A DNA stretch of 6,451 nucleotides from Neisseriaceae bacterium (GCA_030151665.1 JASLDB010000233.1:1-6451), one strand, 5' to 3'. Shown: positions 1 through 5,401, counted from the first letter of the stretch. Translations and numbers: made by a program. The notes: generated by a model not told the origin, from the letters alone.

Positions 1-6
1 AAAGTA

Positions 7-31
7 AAAAATTGGTTGAAAAACAATTTTT
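7..31. repeat. AT-rich inverted repeat at window start
   Basis: An 8-base inverted repeat, AAAAATTG (7-14) and CAATTTTT (24-31), encloses a 9-base loop. It contains only two G-C pairs, so any RNA hairpin would be weak. It could be the tail of a terminator for a gene left of the window (ftsA is the usual neighbour of ftsZ), since the 3' arm ends in five T. It could equally be chance in AT-rich DNA. No coding sequence is visible before ftsZ. Confidence 0.25.
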
Positions 32-94
32 AACAAAAAAAACCGTATACTGTATGTTTTATAACAATGTTTTGCGAAATTTACTTAACTTAGG

Positions 95-123
95 TGCATA
101 TTTTGTAAAAGATGGGTTACAAT
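95..123 (+). promoter_or_regulatory. candidate sigma70 promoter for ftsZ
   Basis: A TACAAT hexamer (118-123, 5 of 6 to TATAAT) is preceded at 17 bp by a poor -35, TGCATA (95-100, 3 of 6). Transcription would start near 130, giving a leader of about 47 bases. Another -10-like TATACT lies at 46-51 without a recognisable -35. A promoter directly upstream of ftsZ is usual even where an upstream division operon also reads through. Confidence 0.3.
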
Positions 124-130
124 CTAAACA

Positions 131-144
131 GTCAATATATTGAC
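131..144. promoter_or_regulatory. perfect 14-bp palindrome upstream of ftsZ
   Basis: GTCAATATATTGAC is a perfect palindrome. It begins 7 bases after the candidate -10 (118-123), so it would cover the predicted transcription start and early leader of ftsZ. A dimeric repressor bound there would block transcription. As RNA the AT core would make only a weak hairpin, so an operator seems likelier than an RNA element. The 3' half also forms a consensus-like TTGACA (140-145), but no -10 follows at a suitable distance. Confidence 0.4.
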
Positions 145-176
145 ATTTAAATGCGATTGGTATTGAGGAGTTGTTC

Positions 177-1346
177 ATGGAATTGGTTTACGACGTCGTT
201 GAGTCAGCAGCAAATCCTGCTGTCATTAAAGTCATTGGTTTAGGTGGTGGTGGTTGTAATGCCATCAATAACATGATTGCTGGCTCATTACATGGCGTAG
301 AATTTATCAGTGCAAATACTGATGCGCAATGTTTGCAATTAAACCAAGCCCCTAAACGAATTCAATTGGGTGGTACATTGACCCGTGGTCTTGGTGCAGG
401 TGCCAACCCTGAAATTGGTCGAAATGCTGCTTTAGAAGACCGTGAAACCATTGCTGAAGCTTTGCAAGGCGCGAACATGGTTTTCATTACTGCTGGTATG
501 GGTGGTGGTACCGGTACAGGTGCTGCACCAGTGGTTGCTGAAATTGCCAAAGAGATGGGTATTTTAACCGTAGCAGTTGTAACACGTCCTTTTAATTATG
601 AAGGCAAGCGTTTGCAAGTTGCCAATGCGGGTGTGGATCAATTGCGTCAGCATGTTGATTCTTTGATTATCATTCCAAACGACAAACTATTAACTGTTTT
701 GGGTGAGGATGTTACTGTTAAAGAAGCGTTCCGCGCAGCGGATGATGTTTTAAAACATGCTATTGCTGGTATTTCTGAAGTGGTTACTTGCCCAGGTTTG
801 ATTAACTTGGACTTTGCTGACGTACGTAACGTTATGGGCATTATGGGCATGGCGATGATGGGTTCAGCAGAGGCCAATGGTGTGGATCGTGCTCGTTTGG
901 CAACAGAGCAAGCGATTGCCAGTCCATTGCTAGACGATGTGACCTTAGATGGTGCACGTGGTGTTTTGGTGAATATCACCACCGCACCAAACTGCTTACG
1001 CATGTCTGAGTACAAAGAAATCATGTCTGTGGTAGATGAGTATGCTCATGCAGATGCTGAGCGAAAATATGGTACAGCAGAAGATGCAACCATGAACGAA
1101 GGCGATATTCGCGTGACGATTATTGCAACAGGTTTGCGTGAAGGTAATGACATTGAAAACAATGGCCATTTGAAAATGGTTCGTACCGCACAAGCCACAG
1201 GGACAGATGGTATGCCTGAAATGTCTAATGTTGTGCGTTCTGGACGTGGTACACGTGCCATGAATCTTGGGGCATCTGATTTTGCTAATCAATCGGTTAT
1301 GGACGATTTTGAAATTCCTGCGATGTTACGTCGACAAGCTGATTAA
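177..1346 (+). CDS. ftsZ: cell division protein FtsZ
   Basis: This is the tubulin-like GTPase that polymerises at midcell into the Z ring and recruits the divisome. The 389-residue product has the nucleotide-binding glycine loop GGGGCN (23-28), the tubulin signature GGGTGTG (109-115) and the T7 synergy loop NLDFAD (210-215), which supplies catalytic aspartates to the neighbouring subunit. The folded core ends near residue 321. A short variable linker follows, then the conserved C-terminal peptide (about 376-389, EIPAMLRRQAD), which binds FtsA and other membrane tethers. The N-terminus and tail are of the Neisseriaceae type. The start is ATG 177, with GAGGAG at 165-170 and 6 bases of spacing; an in-frame TTG at 171 abuts the SD and is unlikely. 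The gene looks complete and functional, and a terminator follows, as expected if it ends a division gene cluster. Confidence 0.98.
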   Translation: MELVYDVVESAANPAVIKVIGLGGGGCNAINNMIAGSLHGVEFISANTDAQCLQLNQAPKRIQLGGTLTRGLGAGANPEIGRNAALEDRETIAEALQGANMVFITAGMGGGTGTGAAPVVAEIAKEMGILTVAVVTRPFNYEGKRLQVANAGVDQLRQHVDSLIIIPNDKLLTVLGEDVTVKEAFRAADDVLKHAIAGISEVVTCPGLINLDFADVRNVMGIMGMAMMGSAEANGVDRARLATEQAIASPLLDDVTLDGARGVLVNITTAPNCLRMSEYKEIMSVVDEYAHADAERKYGTAEDATMNEGDIRVTIIATGLREGNDIENNGHLKMVRTAQATGTDGMPEMSNVVRSGRGTRAMNLGASDFANQSVMDDFEIPAMLRRQAD

Positions 1347-1368
1347 GCATAAAAAGGTAAACTTTGTT

Positions 1369-1401
1369 AAAAAGCCGCATTTTATACAATGCGGCTTTTT
1401 T
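1369..1401 (+). terminator. rho-independent terminator after ftsZ
   Basis: A perfect 12-bp stem, AAAAAGCCGCAT (1369-1380) with ATGCGGCTTTTT (1389-1400), encloses an 8-base loop and ends in a run of six T. It starts 22 bases after the ftsZ stop. The A-tract on the 5' arm would also allow termination from the opposite strand. Confidence 0.93.
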
Positions 1402-1406
1402 ATTTA

Positions 1407-1415
1407 TGATATAAA
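1407..1415 (+). promoter_or_regulatory. candidate extended -10 promoter for the DUF4377 lipoprotein
   Basis: TGA followed directly by TATAAA (1410-1415, 5 of 6) fits an extended -10 element, which can work with a poor -35. The -35 position would fall in the 3' arm of the ftsZ terminator and has no good match. The start would lie near 1422, leaving a leader of about 50 bases. The gene needs its own promoter because a strong terminator precedes it. Confidence 0.35.
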
Positions 1416-1471
1416 GATATAGGAAATATTGGGAAAGTAACCCAACCCAATCATTTAACAAAGGAGTACAC

Positions 1472-1813
1472 ATGAAAAAAATTTTATTATCGACTGCTGT
1501 CTTGGCAGTCGCGGCTTGTTCTAATGTATCAGGCACCAAAACAGGTCAGAACGAAGTAATGTATATCAATGGCGTGCTAGCCAATTGCGTGGGTGTTGGC
1601 CCGATGAAGTGCATGCAAGTGAAAAAAGACTTGAAACAAACAGAATGGGAAAATTTTTACGGTAATATTGAAGGTTTTAACTACCAAGAAGGTTTTACCT
1701 ATACCCTTAAAATCAATAAAATTAAGCTTGAAAATCCGCCTGCAGATGGTTCTAGTGTGAAATACAAACTAGTAGAAATCGTGGATAAAAAGCCGATGGT
1801 TTACATGAAATAA
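1472..1813 (+). CDS. DUF4377 domain lipoprotein
   Basis: The product is a 113-residue predicted outer-membrane lipoprotein of unknown function. A lipoprotein signal peptide ends in a V-A-A-C lipobox, giving lipidated Cys16. Ser at position 2 of the mature protein predicts outer-membrane sorting by the Lol system. The rest matches my recollection of the DUF4377 domain, which also occurs fused to META/HslJ domains: a C-x7-C pair (Cys39, Cys47) in a MKCMQVK context, W59 and FY at 62-63, an IEGF turn at 66-69, and the conserved NPPADGSS stretch at 88-95 followed by a YKLVEIV strand. AAGGAG (1461-1466) lies 5 bases before the ATG. The gene is monocistronic, bounded by terminators on both sides. 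No function can be assigned from context. The family call rests on memory of the motif. Confidence 0.9.
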   Translation: MKKILLSTAVLAVAACSNVSGTKTGQNEVMYINGVLANCVGVGPMKCMQVKKDLKQTEWENFYGNIEGFNYQEGFTYTLKINKIKLENPPADGSSVKYKLVEIVDKKPMVYMK

Positions 1814-1828
1814 TATTGAACAGGAATG

Positions 1829-1858
1829 AAAAAAGCCAAGCATGTGCTTGGCTTTTTT
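1829..1858 (+). terminator. rho-independent terminator after the DUF4377 lipoprotein
   Basis: A 13-bp perfect stem, AAAAAAGCCAAGC (1829-1841) with GCTTGGCTTTTTT (1846-1858), closes a 4-base loop. The 3' arm ends in six T. The A-tract makes it potentially bidirectional. It isolates the lipoprotein gene from the rtcB leader. Confidence 0.94.
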
Positions 1859-1885
1859 ATGCTGTATCAGTAATGATAGGGTGTT

Positions 1886-1914
1886 TTGACAACAAACTGA
1901 GCCAATATTATACA
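1886..1914 (+). promoter_or_regulatory. candidate promoter P1 for the rtcB-prfH operon
   Basis: A perfect -35 TTGACA (1886-1891) is followed after exactly 17 bp by TATACA (1909-1914, 4 of 6). Predicted start is near 1921. It lies just downstream of the previous terminator, as a new transcription unit requires. The transcript would carry a leader of about 190 bases before rtcB. No sigma54 promoter of the kind that serves RtcR-controlled rtcBA operons was found. Confidence 0.5.
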
Positions 1915-1920
1915 CCATGC

Positions 1921-1950
1921 TTGTCTTTAGACTATTGTACACAGTATGAT
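1921..1950 (+). promoter_or_regulatory. candidate promoter P2 for the rtcB-prfH operon
   Basis: TTGTCT (1921-1926, 4 of 6) and TATGAT (1945-1950, 5 of 6) are separated by 18 bp. Predicted start is near 1957. Transcripts from P2 would still contain the small leader ORF but would lack the 1921-1931 segment that can pair with the rtcB ribosome binding site. Confidence 0.35.
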
Positions 1951-1987
1951 GACACCATTCTCAAATTTTACTGCAAGGAGGCTAATC

Positions 1988-2029
1988 ATGATTGCGATTA
2001 TCCAAACTGCAGGTCAAATTCAACTGTAA
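1988..2029 (+). CDS. candidate 13-residue leader peptide upstream of rtcB
   Basis: A 13-codon ORF encodes MIAIIQTAGQIQL and ends in TAA at 2027-2029. It is preceded by AAGGAGG (1975-1981), a 7-base perfect complement to the 16S rRNA tail, with 6 bases of spacing. That site is stronger than the one for rtcB itself, so ribosomes should load here if the region is transcribed. The peptide is rich in Ile and Gln but shows no run of one codon as in amino-acid attenuators. Its last codons form the 5' arm of a hairpin whose loop contains the stop codon. A regulatory leader fits better than a functional peptide. Expression has not been shown, and a strong SD by chance is the alternative. Confidence 0.45.
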   Translation: MIAIIQTAGQIQL

Positions 2030-2045
2030 TTCTTGTTTGACCTGC
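2009..2045 (+). promoter_or_regulatory. leader hairpin enclosing the small-ORF stop codon
   Basis: GCAGGTCAAA (2009-2018) and TTTGACCTGC (2036-2045) form a perfect 10-bp inverted repeat with a 17-base loop. The loop contains the leader ORF stop (2027-2029), and the 5' arm lies within codons 8-11. A ribosome paused at that stop would cover both arms and prevent folding. The nearest T-run (2060-2065) is 14 bases beyond the stem, too far for a standard intrinsic terminator, so the output of the hairpin is unclear. Confidence 0.5.
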
Positions 2046-2063
2046 CCAGCTTAAATCAATTTT

Positions 2064-2079
2064 TTGCCTAATTAGGCAA
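2064..2079. promoter_or_regulatory. perfect 16-bp palindrome before rtcB
   Basis: TTGCCTAATTAGGCAA is perfectly symmetrical. As RNA it would form a 6-bp stem with an AATT loop; as DNA it is a good operator shape for a dimeric regulator. The T-run lies on its 5' side, so it is not a terminator for rightward transcription. It ends 30 bases before the rtcB ATG. It lies well downstream of P1 and P2, so as an operator it would act as a roadblock. Confidence 0.45.
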
Positions 2080-2109
2080 GGTTTATCTATTGTTATTTAA
2101 GGACAATAA

Positions 2110-3249
2110 ATGGGCAGTATTCTGCATTTGTGCCGCCAAAGCGGTGCGTCTTATTTCGCCAATGAAAATACTTGGATTGAATCCGTTGCTGTAGAGCAGT
2201 TACAAAACTGTATGCATTTAGCCGGTATGTTACAAGTTGTGGGCATGCCAGACTTGCATGCCAGTCGTGTTCACCCCATTGGTGCGGCTTTTTTAAGTCA
2301 TAATTATTTTTACCCTGCATTAATTGGTTCTGATATTGGTTGTGGTATGGGTTTTTACCAAACCGACTTGAGTGTCAAAAATTCAGTTGATAAATTACTC
2401 AAGCGATTGGGTAATATTGATGCTGCCTTAACTGAAGATGACATTCATGCTTTGGATTCTGACCTGTTGCCCTTATCCGATGGTCACTACGCCATGGGCA
2501 ATATTGGTGGAGGAAATCACTTTGCTGAATTGCAGCAAGTGGATACCGTGTTTGATGAGGCGTTGTTTGCCAAAGCCAACTTAAATAAGCAGTCTTTGCA
2601 ATTATTGGTACACAGTGGTTCTCGTGGCTTGGGGCAGGCTATTTTGAATCAATATGTCAGCCAACATGGGCAAGTCGGTTTAGCACATGGCTCCAAAGCT
2701 GCCGAAGACTATTGGACAGCCCACGATGAGGCTTTGCGTTATGCTATTCAAAATCGCCACTTAATTGCCAAACGAATTTTGAATAATCTTTATGGTGAAG
2801 GTGAGTTAATTTTGGATCGTTACCATAATTTTTTGCAAACCAAAGAGCATGAAGGTGAGGTGCAGTATTTGCATCGAAAAGGTGCTGCAGCTTCGGACGA
2901 AGGTTTGGTGATGATTCCAGGTTCTCGTGGTGACTACAGTTACTTGGTATTGCCAAAGCCTCAAGCCATCAGTTTGTATTCTGTGGCGCATGGTGCTGGG
3001 CGCAAGTGGAAACGCAAAGATTGCAAAGGGCGTTTAGATAAACAATACCACTATCGAGATTTACAAAGAACATCTTTGGGTTCTCGTGTGGTTTGTGAAA
3101 GCCGCGAGTTATTGTATGAGGAAGCCCCGCAAGCCTATAAATCCATTACCACAGTGATTGATACCTTGGAAGCTGCAGGTTTGGTACAGGTGGTGGCCAG
3201 ATTCAAACCCATCATCAGTTACAAAACACGAAATAAGGAGTGCTGTTAA
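2110..3249 (+). CDS. rtcB: RNA-splicing ligase RtcB, RtcB2-like, paired with PrfH
   Basis: This GTP- and Mn-dependent RNA ligase joins 2',3'-cyclic phosphate (or 3'-phosphate) ends to 5'-OH ends through a histidine-GMP intermediate. The product has 379 residues, shorter than the E. coli K-12 enzyme (408). All core residues are present: Asp75 and Cys78 in SDIGCGM, His137 in GGGNHF, His168 in VHSGSRGLG, His239 in RYHNF, and His294 in AHGAGR as the guanylation site. TAAGGA (2098-2103) lies 6 bases before the ATG. The stop codon shares one base with the prfH start. This pairing is known from published work on bacterial PrfH-RtcB, in which the ligase reseals 16S rRNA cut in the decoding centre by colicin E3-type nucleases. 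The substrate here is inferred from that context. No rtcA cyclase is visible. Confidence 0.96.
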   Translation: MGSILHLCRQSGASYFANENTWIESVAVEQLQNCMHLAGMLQVVGMPDLHASRVHPIGAAFLSHNYFYPALIGSDIGCGMGFYQTDLSVKNSVDKLLKRLGNIDAALTEDDIHALDSDLLPLSDGHYAMGNIGGGNHFAELQQVDTVFDEALFAKANLNKQSLQLLVHSGSRGLGQAILNQYVSQHGQVGLAHGSKAAEDYWTAHDEALRYAIQNRHLIAKRILNNLYGEGELILDRYHNFLQTKEHEGEVQYLHRKGAAASDEGLVMIPGSRGDYSYLVLPKPQAISLYSVAHGAGRKWKRKDCKGRLDKQYHYRDLQRTSLGSRVVCESRELLYEEAPQAYKSITTVIDTLEAAGLVQVVARFKPIISYKTRNKECC

Positions 3250-3869
3250 TGAAATTGGTGCAGTTTTCAGCAGCAAAAGGCCCTTTGGAGTGTTGCATGG
3301 CAGTTAAACATGCGTGGCTGCGGTTTTGCCAAGAGGCGGATGTTTTGGCAGTCAACGTCACTGTATTAGAAATGAATGAGGCAACACCAAGTCAGTTACC
3401 CCGTTCAATTTTAATGGCAGTTGAAGGCAAAGAAGAGGCTGCTTTATTAGCAGCATGGCAAGGCAGCATACTTTGGGTGTGTGAAAGTCCTTTTCGATCA
3501 CAACATAAGCGCAAAAATTGGTTTATTGGTGTGGACGTGTTGGAAATGCCAAAAGAACTGCCACAAGGCGATCAAGTGGTATTCAAAACCTGCCGTTCCT
3601 CTGGTGCTGGTGGGCAACATGTGAATACCACAGACTCAGCAGTACAAGCTACGCATGTGGCAACAGGCTTGACCGTACGGGTAGAGAGTGAACGCAGTCA
3701 ACATGCGAATAAAAAAATGGCATTGATTTTGTTACAGCAAAAGCGCGAAGCTTTAATTACGCAGCAACAAAGCGATAAAAAAGGGATTTTGCATTCACAT
3801 CACCAAAATGTGGCAAGAGGGGATGCGAAGCGAGTTTTTCAAGGACCCAAGTTTATTGAGAAGATGTAA
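3249..3869 (+). CDS. prfH: peptide chain release factor H (PrfH)
   Basis: PrfH is a class I release factor homologue that hydrolyses peptidyl-tRNA on ribosomes stalled by decoding-centre damage, so that the rRNA can then be repaired. The product has 206 residues, close to known PrfH. It lacks the N-terminal domain and codon-reading loop of RF1/RF2. The catalytic GGQ is at 121-123 within RSSGAGGQHVNTTDSAV, followed by SERSQHANKK (about 152-161), which is typical of the family. The PrfH-specific SPFRSQHKRKNWF segment precedes the catalytic domain. The chosen start is ATG 3249, overlapping the rtcB TAA by one base (TAATG), with TAAGGAG (3234-3240) inside rtcB and 8 bases of spacing. An upstream in-frame GTG (3240) would overlap that SD and is less likely. 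Translation is probably coupled to rtcB. Confidence 0.96.
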   Translation: MKLVQFSAAKGPLECCMAVKHAWLRFCQEADVLAVNVTVLEMNEATPSQLPRSILMAVEGKEEAALLAAWQGSILWVCESPFRSQHKRKNWFIGVDVLEMPKELPQGDQVVFKTCRSSGAGGQHVNTTDSAVQATHVATGLTVRVESERSQHANKKMALILLQQKREALITQQQSDKKGILHSHHQNVARGDAKRVFQGPKFIEKM

Positions 3870-3889
3870 TTCCCATTGAGTCATAAAAG

Positions 3890-3920
3890 CTGCCACCCAT
3901 CATGGTGTGGCAGATTTTTT
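3890..3920. terminator. bidirectional terminator between prfH and menA
   Basis: CTGCCAC (3890-3896) pairs with GTGGCAG (3907-3913), with an inner CC/GG extension past a bulged T, followed by ATTTTTT (3914-3920) for rightward transcripts. On the other strand the stem is followed by CTTTT, so it can also end menA transcription. The T-run overlaps the menA stop codon by two bases, showing compact convergent packing. Confidence 0.88.
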
Positions 3921-4818
3921 ATGGGTGAAGCCCAATGCCAATGATCAAGCACAATGGGCAAAAGAAACTTAAGCGTATGGTGGGCAATAATAAAGCTGCT
4001 ACGTTTTGTTGTTGTAAAATAGCGCGTATTTGCCACATGAAAAAAGGCAAAATACCCACCCAAATCAGTGGGTAAAGTTGTTCTGTCACCGCATAAGCTG
4101 CAAAAAATAGCCATGCACCCAATAATAAAGCAACATGGTAATATCGGCTTCCTCTTGGGCCTAATTTTTGAGCAAGCGTTACTTTTCCACTGAGTGGATC
4201 GGTTGCCATGTCACGAATATTGTTGATATTCAACACCGCAACGGCCAATAAACCCATGGCCATGGCAGGCAATGTATCGATTGGGTAATACGTTTGGGTT
4301 TGCAAAAAAATAGTGCCCAAAACCGCCAATAAACCAAAGAAAATAAAAACAGCAATATCGCCCAAGGCTCGGTAGCCATAAGGTTTTTTACCGACGGTAT
4401 AAGCGATGGCAGCCACAATCGACAATAAACCTAAAAGCAAGAATACCAGTAAACTTTGCCAGTTGCTGATTGATTGCCACAATAATATGCTGCCTAAAAC
4501 AATGGTTATGATAATTAAGTATATCATGGCCACATAAAGTTGCCTTGTGCTAATCAAACCTGTGTGAATACCACGTAAAGGCCCAAGCCTATCTGCTCTA
4601 TCGGTATTTTTAAGCGCATCACCATAGTCATTGGCCAGATTGGATAATATTTGCAAACAACTCGCGGTTAACCACGCCAAAGCCATGATACTCAGTGAAA
4701 ACGAGCCATGGTAATAAGCAAGACTGGTGCCCAAGAAAATTGACATGCTGGCCAATGGTAGGGTTTTGGGTCTTAGGCTAGAGAGCCATGCTAGAAATAA
4801 AGGGGTAATAGTGGGCAT
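3919..4818 (-). CDS. menA: 1,4-dihydroxy-2-naphthoate polyprenyltransferase MenA
   Basis: This integral membrane UbiA-family enzyme transfers a polyprenyl chain to 1,4-dihydroxy-2-naphthoate, giving demethylmenaquinone. Numbered from the ATG at 4818, the product has 299 residues, similar to E. coli MenA (about 308). The first Asp-rich Mg/diphosphate motif NDYGDALKNTD spans about 63-73, and GPLRG at about 79-83 is MenA-like. A second motif, NINNIRDMATD, lies at about 197-207. YTVGKKPYGY (about 140-149) also matches MenA better than UbiA. About eight to nine hydrophobic helices are expected. The start is uncertain: ATG 4818 aligns best with the E. coli N-terminus (WLxSLRPKTLP follows after 10 residues), but it lacks a clear SD. 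An in-frame TTG at 4839 is the alternative. No other men gene is in view. Confidence 0.93.
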   Translation of the reverse strand: MPTITPLFLAWLSSLRPKTLPLASMSIFLGTSLAYYHGSFSLSIMALAWLTASCLQILSNLANDYGDALKNTDRADRLGPLRGIHTGLISTRQLYVAMIYLIIITIVLGSILLWQSISNWQSLLVFLLLGLLSIVAAIAYTVGKKPYGYRALGDIAVFIFFGLLAVLGTIFLQTQTYYPIDTLPAMAMGLLAVAVLNINNIRDMATDPLSGKVTLAQKLGPRGSRYYHVALLLGAWLFFAAYAVTEQLYPLIWVGILPFFMWQIRAILQQQNVAALLLPTIRLSFFCPLCLIIGIGLHP

Positions 4819-5159
4819 AAATAAAGTAAGTGGAGTCAATATCTGCGTATCTTAGGAAAGATATCAGCACTTGTCGATAGTTGAAAACGTGAGATAACGG
4901 TTTGGTGACAATTGAATGGTATGCAGCATATGAATATCATGATAATAATCAAAGGGATTGATTTTTATTGGTTTGTCAGCATCACTTAACATGATTTACA
5001 ACAATAGAAAATAGGCATATTTTATTAAAAAATTAGATGATTGTTTTGATAGAATAGAATTATTGTGGTGGCTGGGGCAATGTTTGGCTATAGCAATTTT
5101 TATGGGCGGTGTATGATAGATGCTCAATCAATACCGCGATTTTAATATGGGAAGACATG
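4819..5159. other. AT-rich divergent intergenic region
   Basis: About 340 bases separate menA (minus strand) from the small lipoprotein gene (plus strand), so promoters for both should lie here. I see no convincing coding sequence or terminator. Plus-strand -10-like hexamers are TAGAAT (5050-5055 and 5055-5060, overlapping in tandem) and TATGAT (5112-5117), none with a good -35 at 16-18 bp. On the minus strand, TTGATT and TATGCT about 16 bp apart (roughly 4952 down to 4925) are a weak menA promoter candidate. A Fur-box-like sequence overlaps that site. Confidence 0.6.
4932..4950. promoter_or_regulatory. weak Fur-box-like site upstream of menA
   Basis: The 19 bases match the classical Fur consensus (GATAATGATAATCATTATC) at 13 positions by eye. 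They contain a perfect 10-bp palindrome, TATCATGATA (4935-4944). The site overlaps the weak minus-strand promoter candidate for menA. In DNA this AT-rich, such partial matches arise by chance, so this is only a pointer. Confidence 0.22.
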
Positions 5160-5345
5160 ATGAAAAATATTGCATTATTGACATTGTTATTGGCGCTGAG
5201 TGCTTGTGGTGGGGAAGAGTTGGTGCATCAATCCATTGAAAAACCAGTTGAGCGCAAAGAAAAAATGGAAAAAGACATTCAACAAAGTGTGGATCAAAGC
5301 CAGCAAAAATTCAATGAAGCGCAAAAAAGCATTGGTGATCAGTAG
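5160..5345 (+). CDS. small charged lipoprotein
   Basis: The product is a 61-residue predicted lipoprotein of unknown function. A short basic N-terminus and a leucine-rich segment end in L-S-A-C, giving lipidated Cys16. The mature chain has only about 46 residues, starting CGGEE. After that it is almost entirely Glu, Lys, Gln, Asp and Ser with no cysteine or aromatic residues, suggesting one long helix or coiled coil (about 25-58). There are two adjacent ATG codons, 5157 and 5160. The weak GGA (5150-5152) is better spaced (7 bases) from 5160. Longer in-frame starts would bury the signal peptide. No terminator lies between this gene and the Sel1-repeat gene 56 bases downstream, so they are probably one operon. 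It resembles small envelope entericidin- or Lpp-like lipoproteins in size only; I do not recognise a family. Confidence 0.8.
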   Translation: MKNIALLTLLLALSACGGEELVHQSIEKPVERKEKMEKDIQQSVDQSQQKFNEAQKSIGDQ

Positions 5346-5401
5346 CATTGTTGGGTAATTCCAGTAAAATGCGGGCTTATGCTAGCCATTCGAAGTTGAA
5401 A

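Larger units (their letters stand above)
1921..2106 (+). promoter_or_regulatory. possible long-range RNA lock on the rtcB SD
   Basis: Bases 1921-1931 (UUGUCUUUAGA as RNA) can pair without interruption with 2096-2106 (UUUAAGGACAA), giving nine Watson-Crick and two G-U pairs. The second segment contains the complete rtcB SD. The first would be the extreme 5' end of a transcript from P1. If both segments coexist in one RNA, rtcB translation could be masked until something opens the leader. I found the match by looking for sequences complementary to the SD, so chance remains possible. Confidence 0.3.

Noticed and set aside
171..176. TTG start two codons upstream of the ftsZ ATG
   Set aside because: It directly follows the GAGGAG SD with no spacing, whereas ATG 177 has 6 bases of spacing and matches the known Neisseriaceae N-terminus.
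1213..1220. TGCCTGAA as part of a Neisseriaceae DNA uptake sequence dialect
   Set aside because: Only one partial copy, inside the ftsZ linker coding region, with no full 10-12-mer and no intergenic copies in this window.
647..1292. Minus-strand ORFs inside ftsZ (647-1024, 996-1292 and 1046-1261)
   Set aside because: They are antisense to a highly conserved gene and have no recognisable domain and no sign of their own promoter or SD; they are shadows of ftsZ coding sequence.
1980..1995. Possible sigma54 promoter (GG...GC) for rtcB, as in RtcR-controlled operons
   Set aside because: The GG and GC are 12 bases apart instead of 10 and the flanking bases do not match TGGCAC/TTGCA; the GG belongs to the leader SD.
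1816..2040. A 74-codon plus-strand ORF after the DUF4377 gene
   Set aside because: It begins at a TTG without an SD, runs through the terminator hairpin and the rtcB promoters, and its translation has no recognisable pattern.
2009..2065. Leader hairpin plus T-run as a classical attenuator terminator
   Set aside because: The T-run starts 14 bases after the stem. I also found no alternative stem ending next to it beyond a 4-bp TTGA/TCAA match.
2744..2991. Minus-strand ORFs within rtcB
   Set aside because: They are antisense to conserved catalytic codons of rtcB, with low-complexity His-rich translations typical of shadow frames.
5109..5156. Longer N-terminus for the small lipoprotein from ATG 5113-region or TTG/GTG codons upstream
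   Set aside because: It would place 16 or more polar residues before the lipoprotein signal peptide; the ATG-ATG pair at 5157/5160 gives a standard lipoprotein start. The ATG at 5113 is in another frame and stops after 10 codons.
5348..5401. Extended start for the Sel1-repeat protein (including ATG 5369)
   Set aside because: There is no SD, and it would put up to 18 residues ahead of the signal peptide that begins MMKKYLLG.
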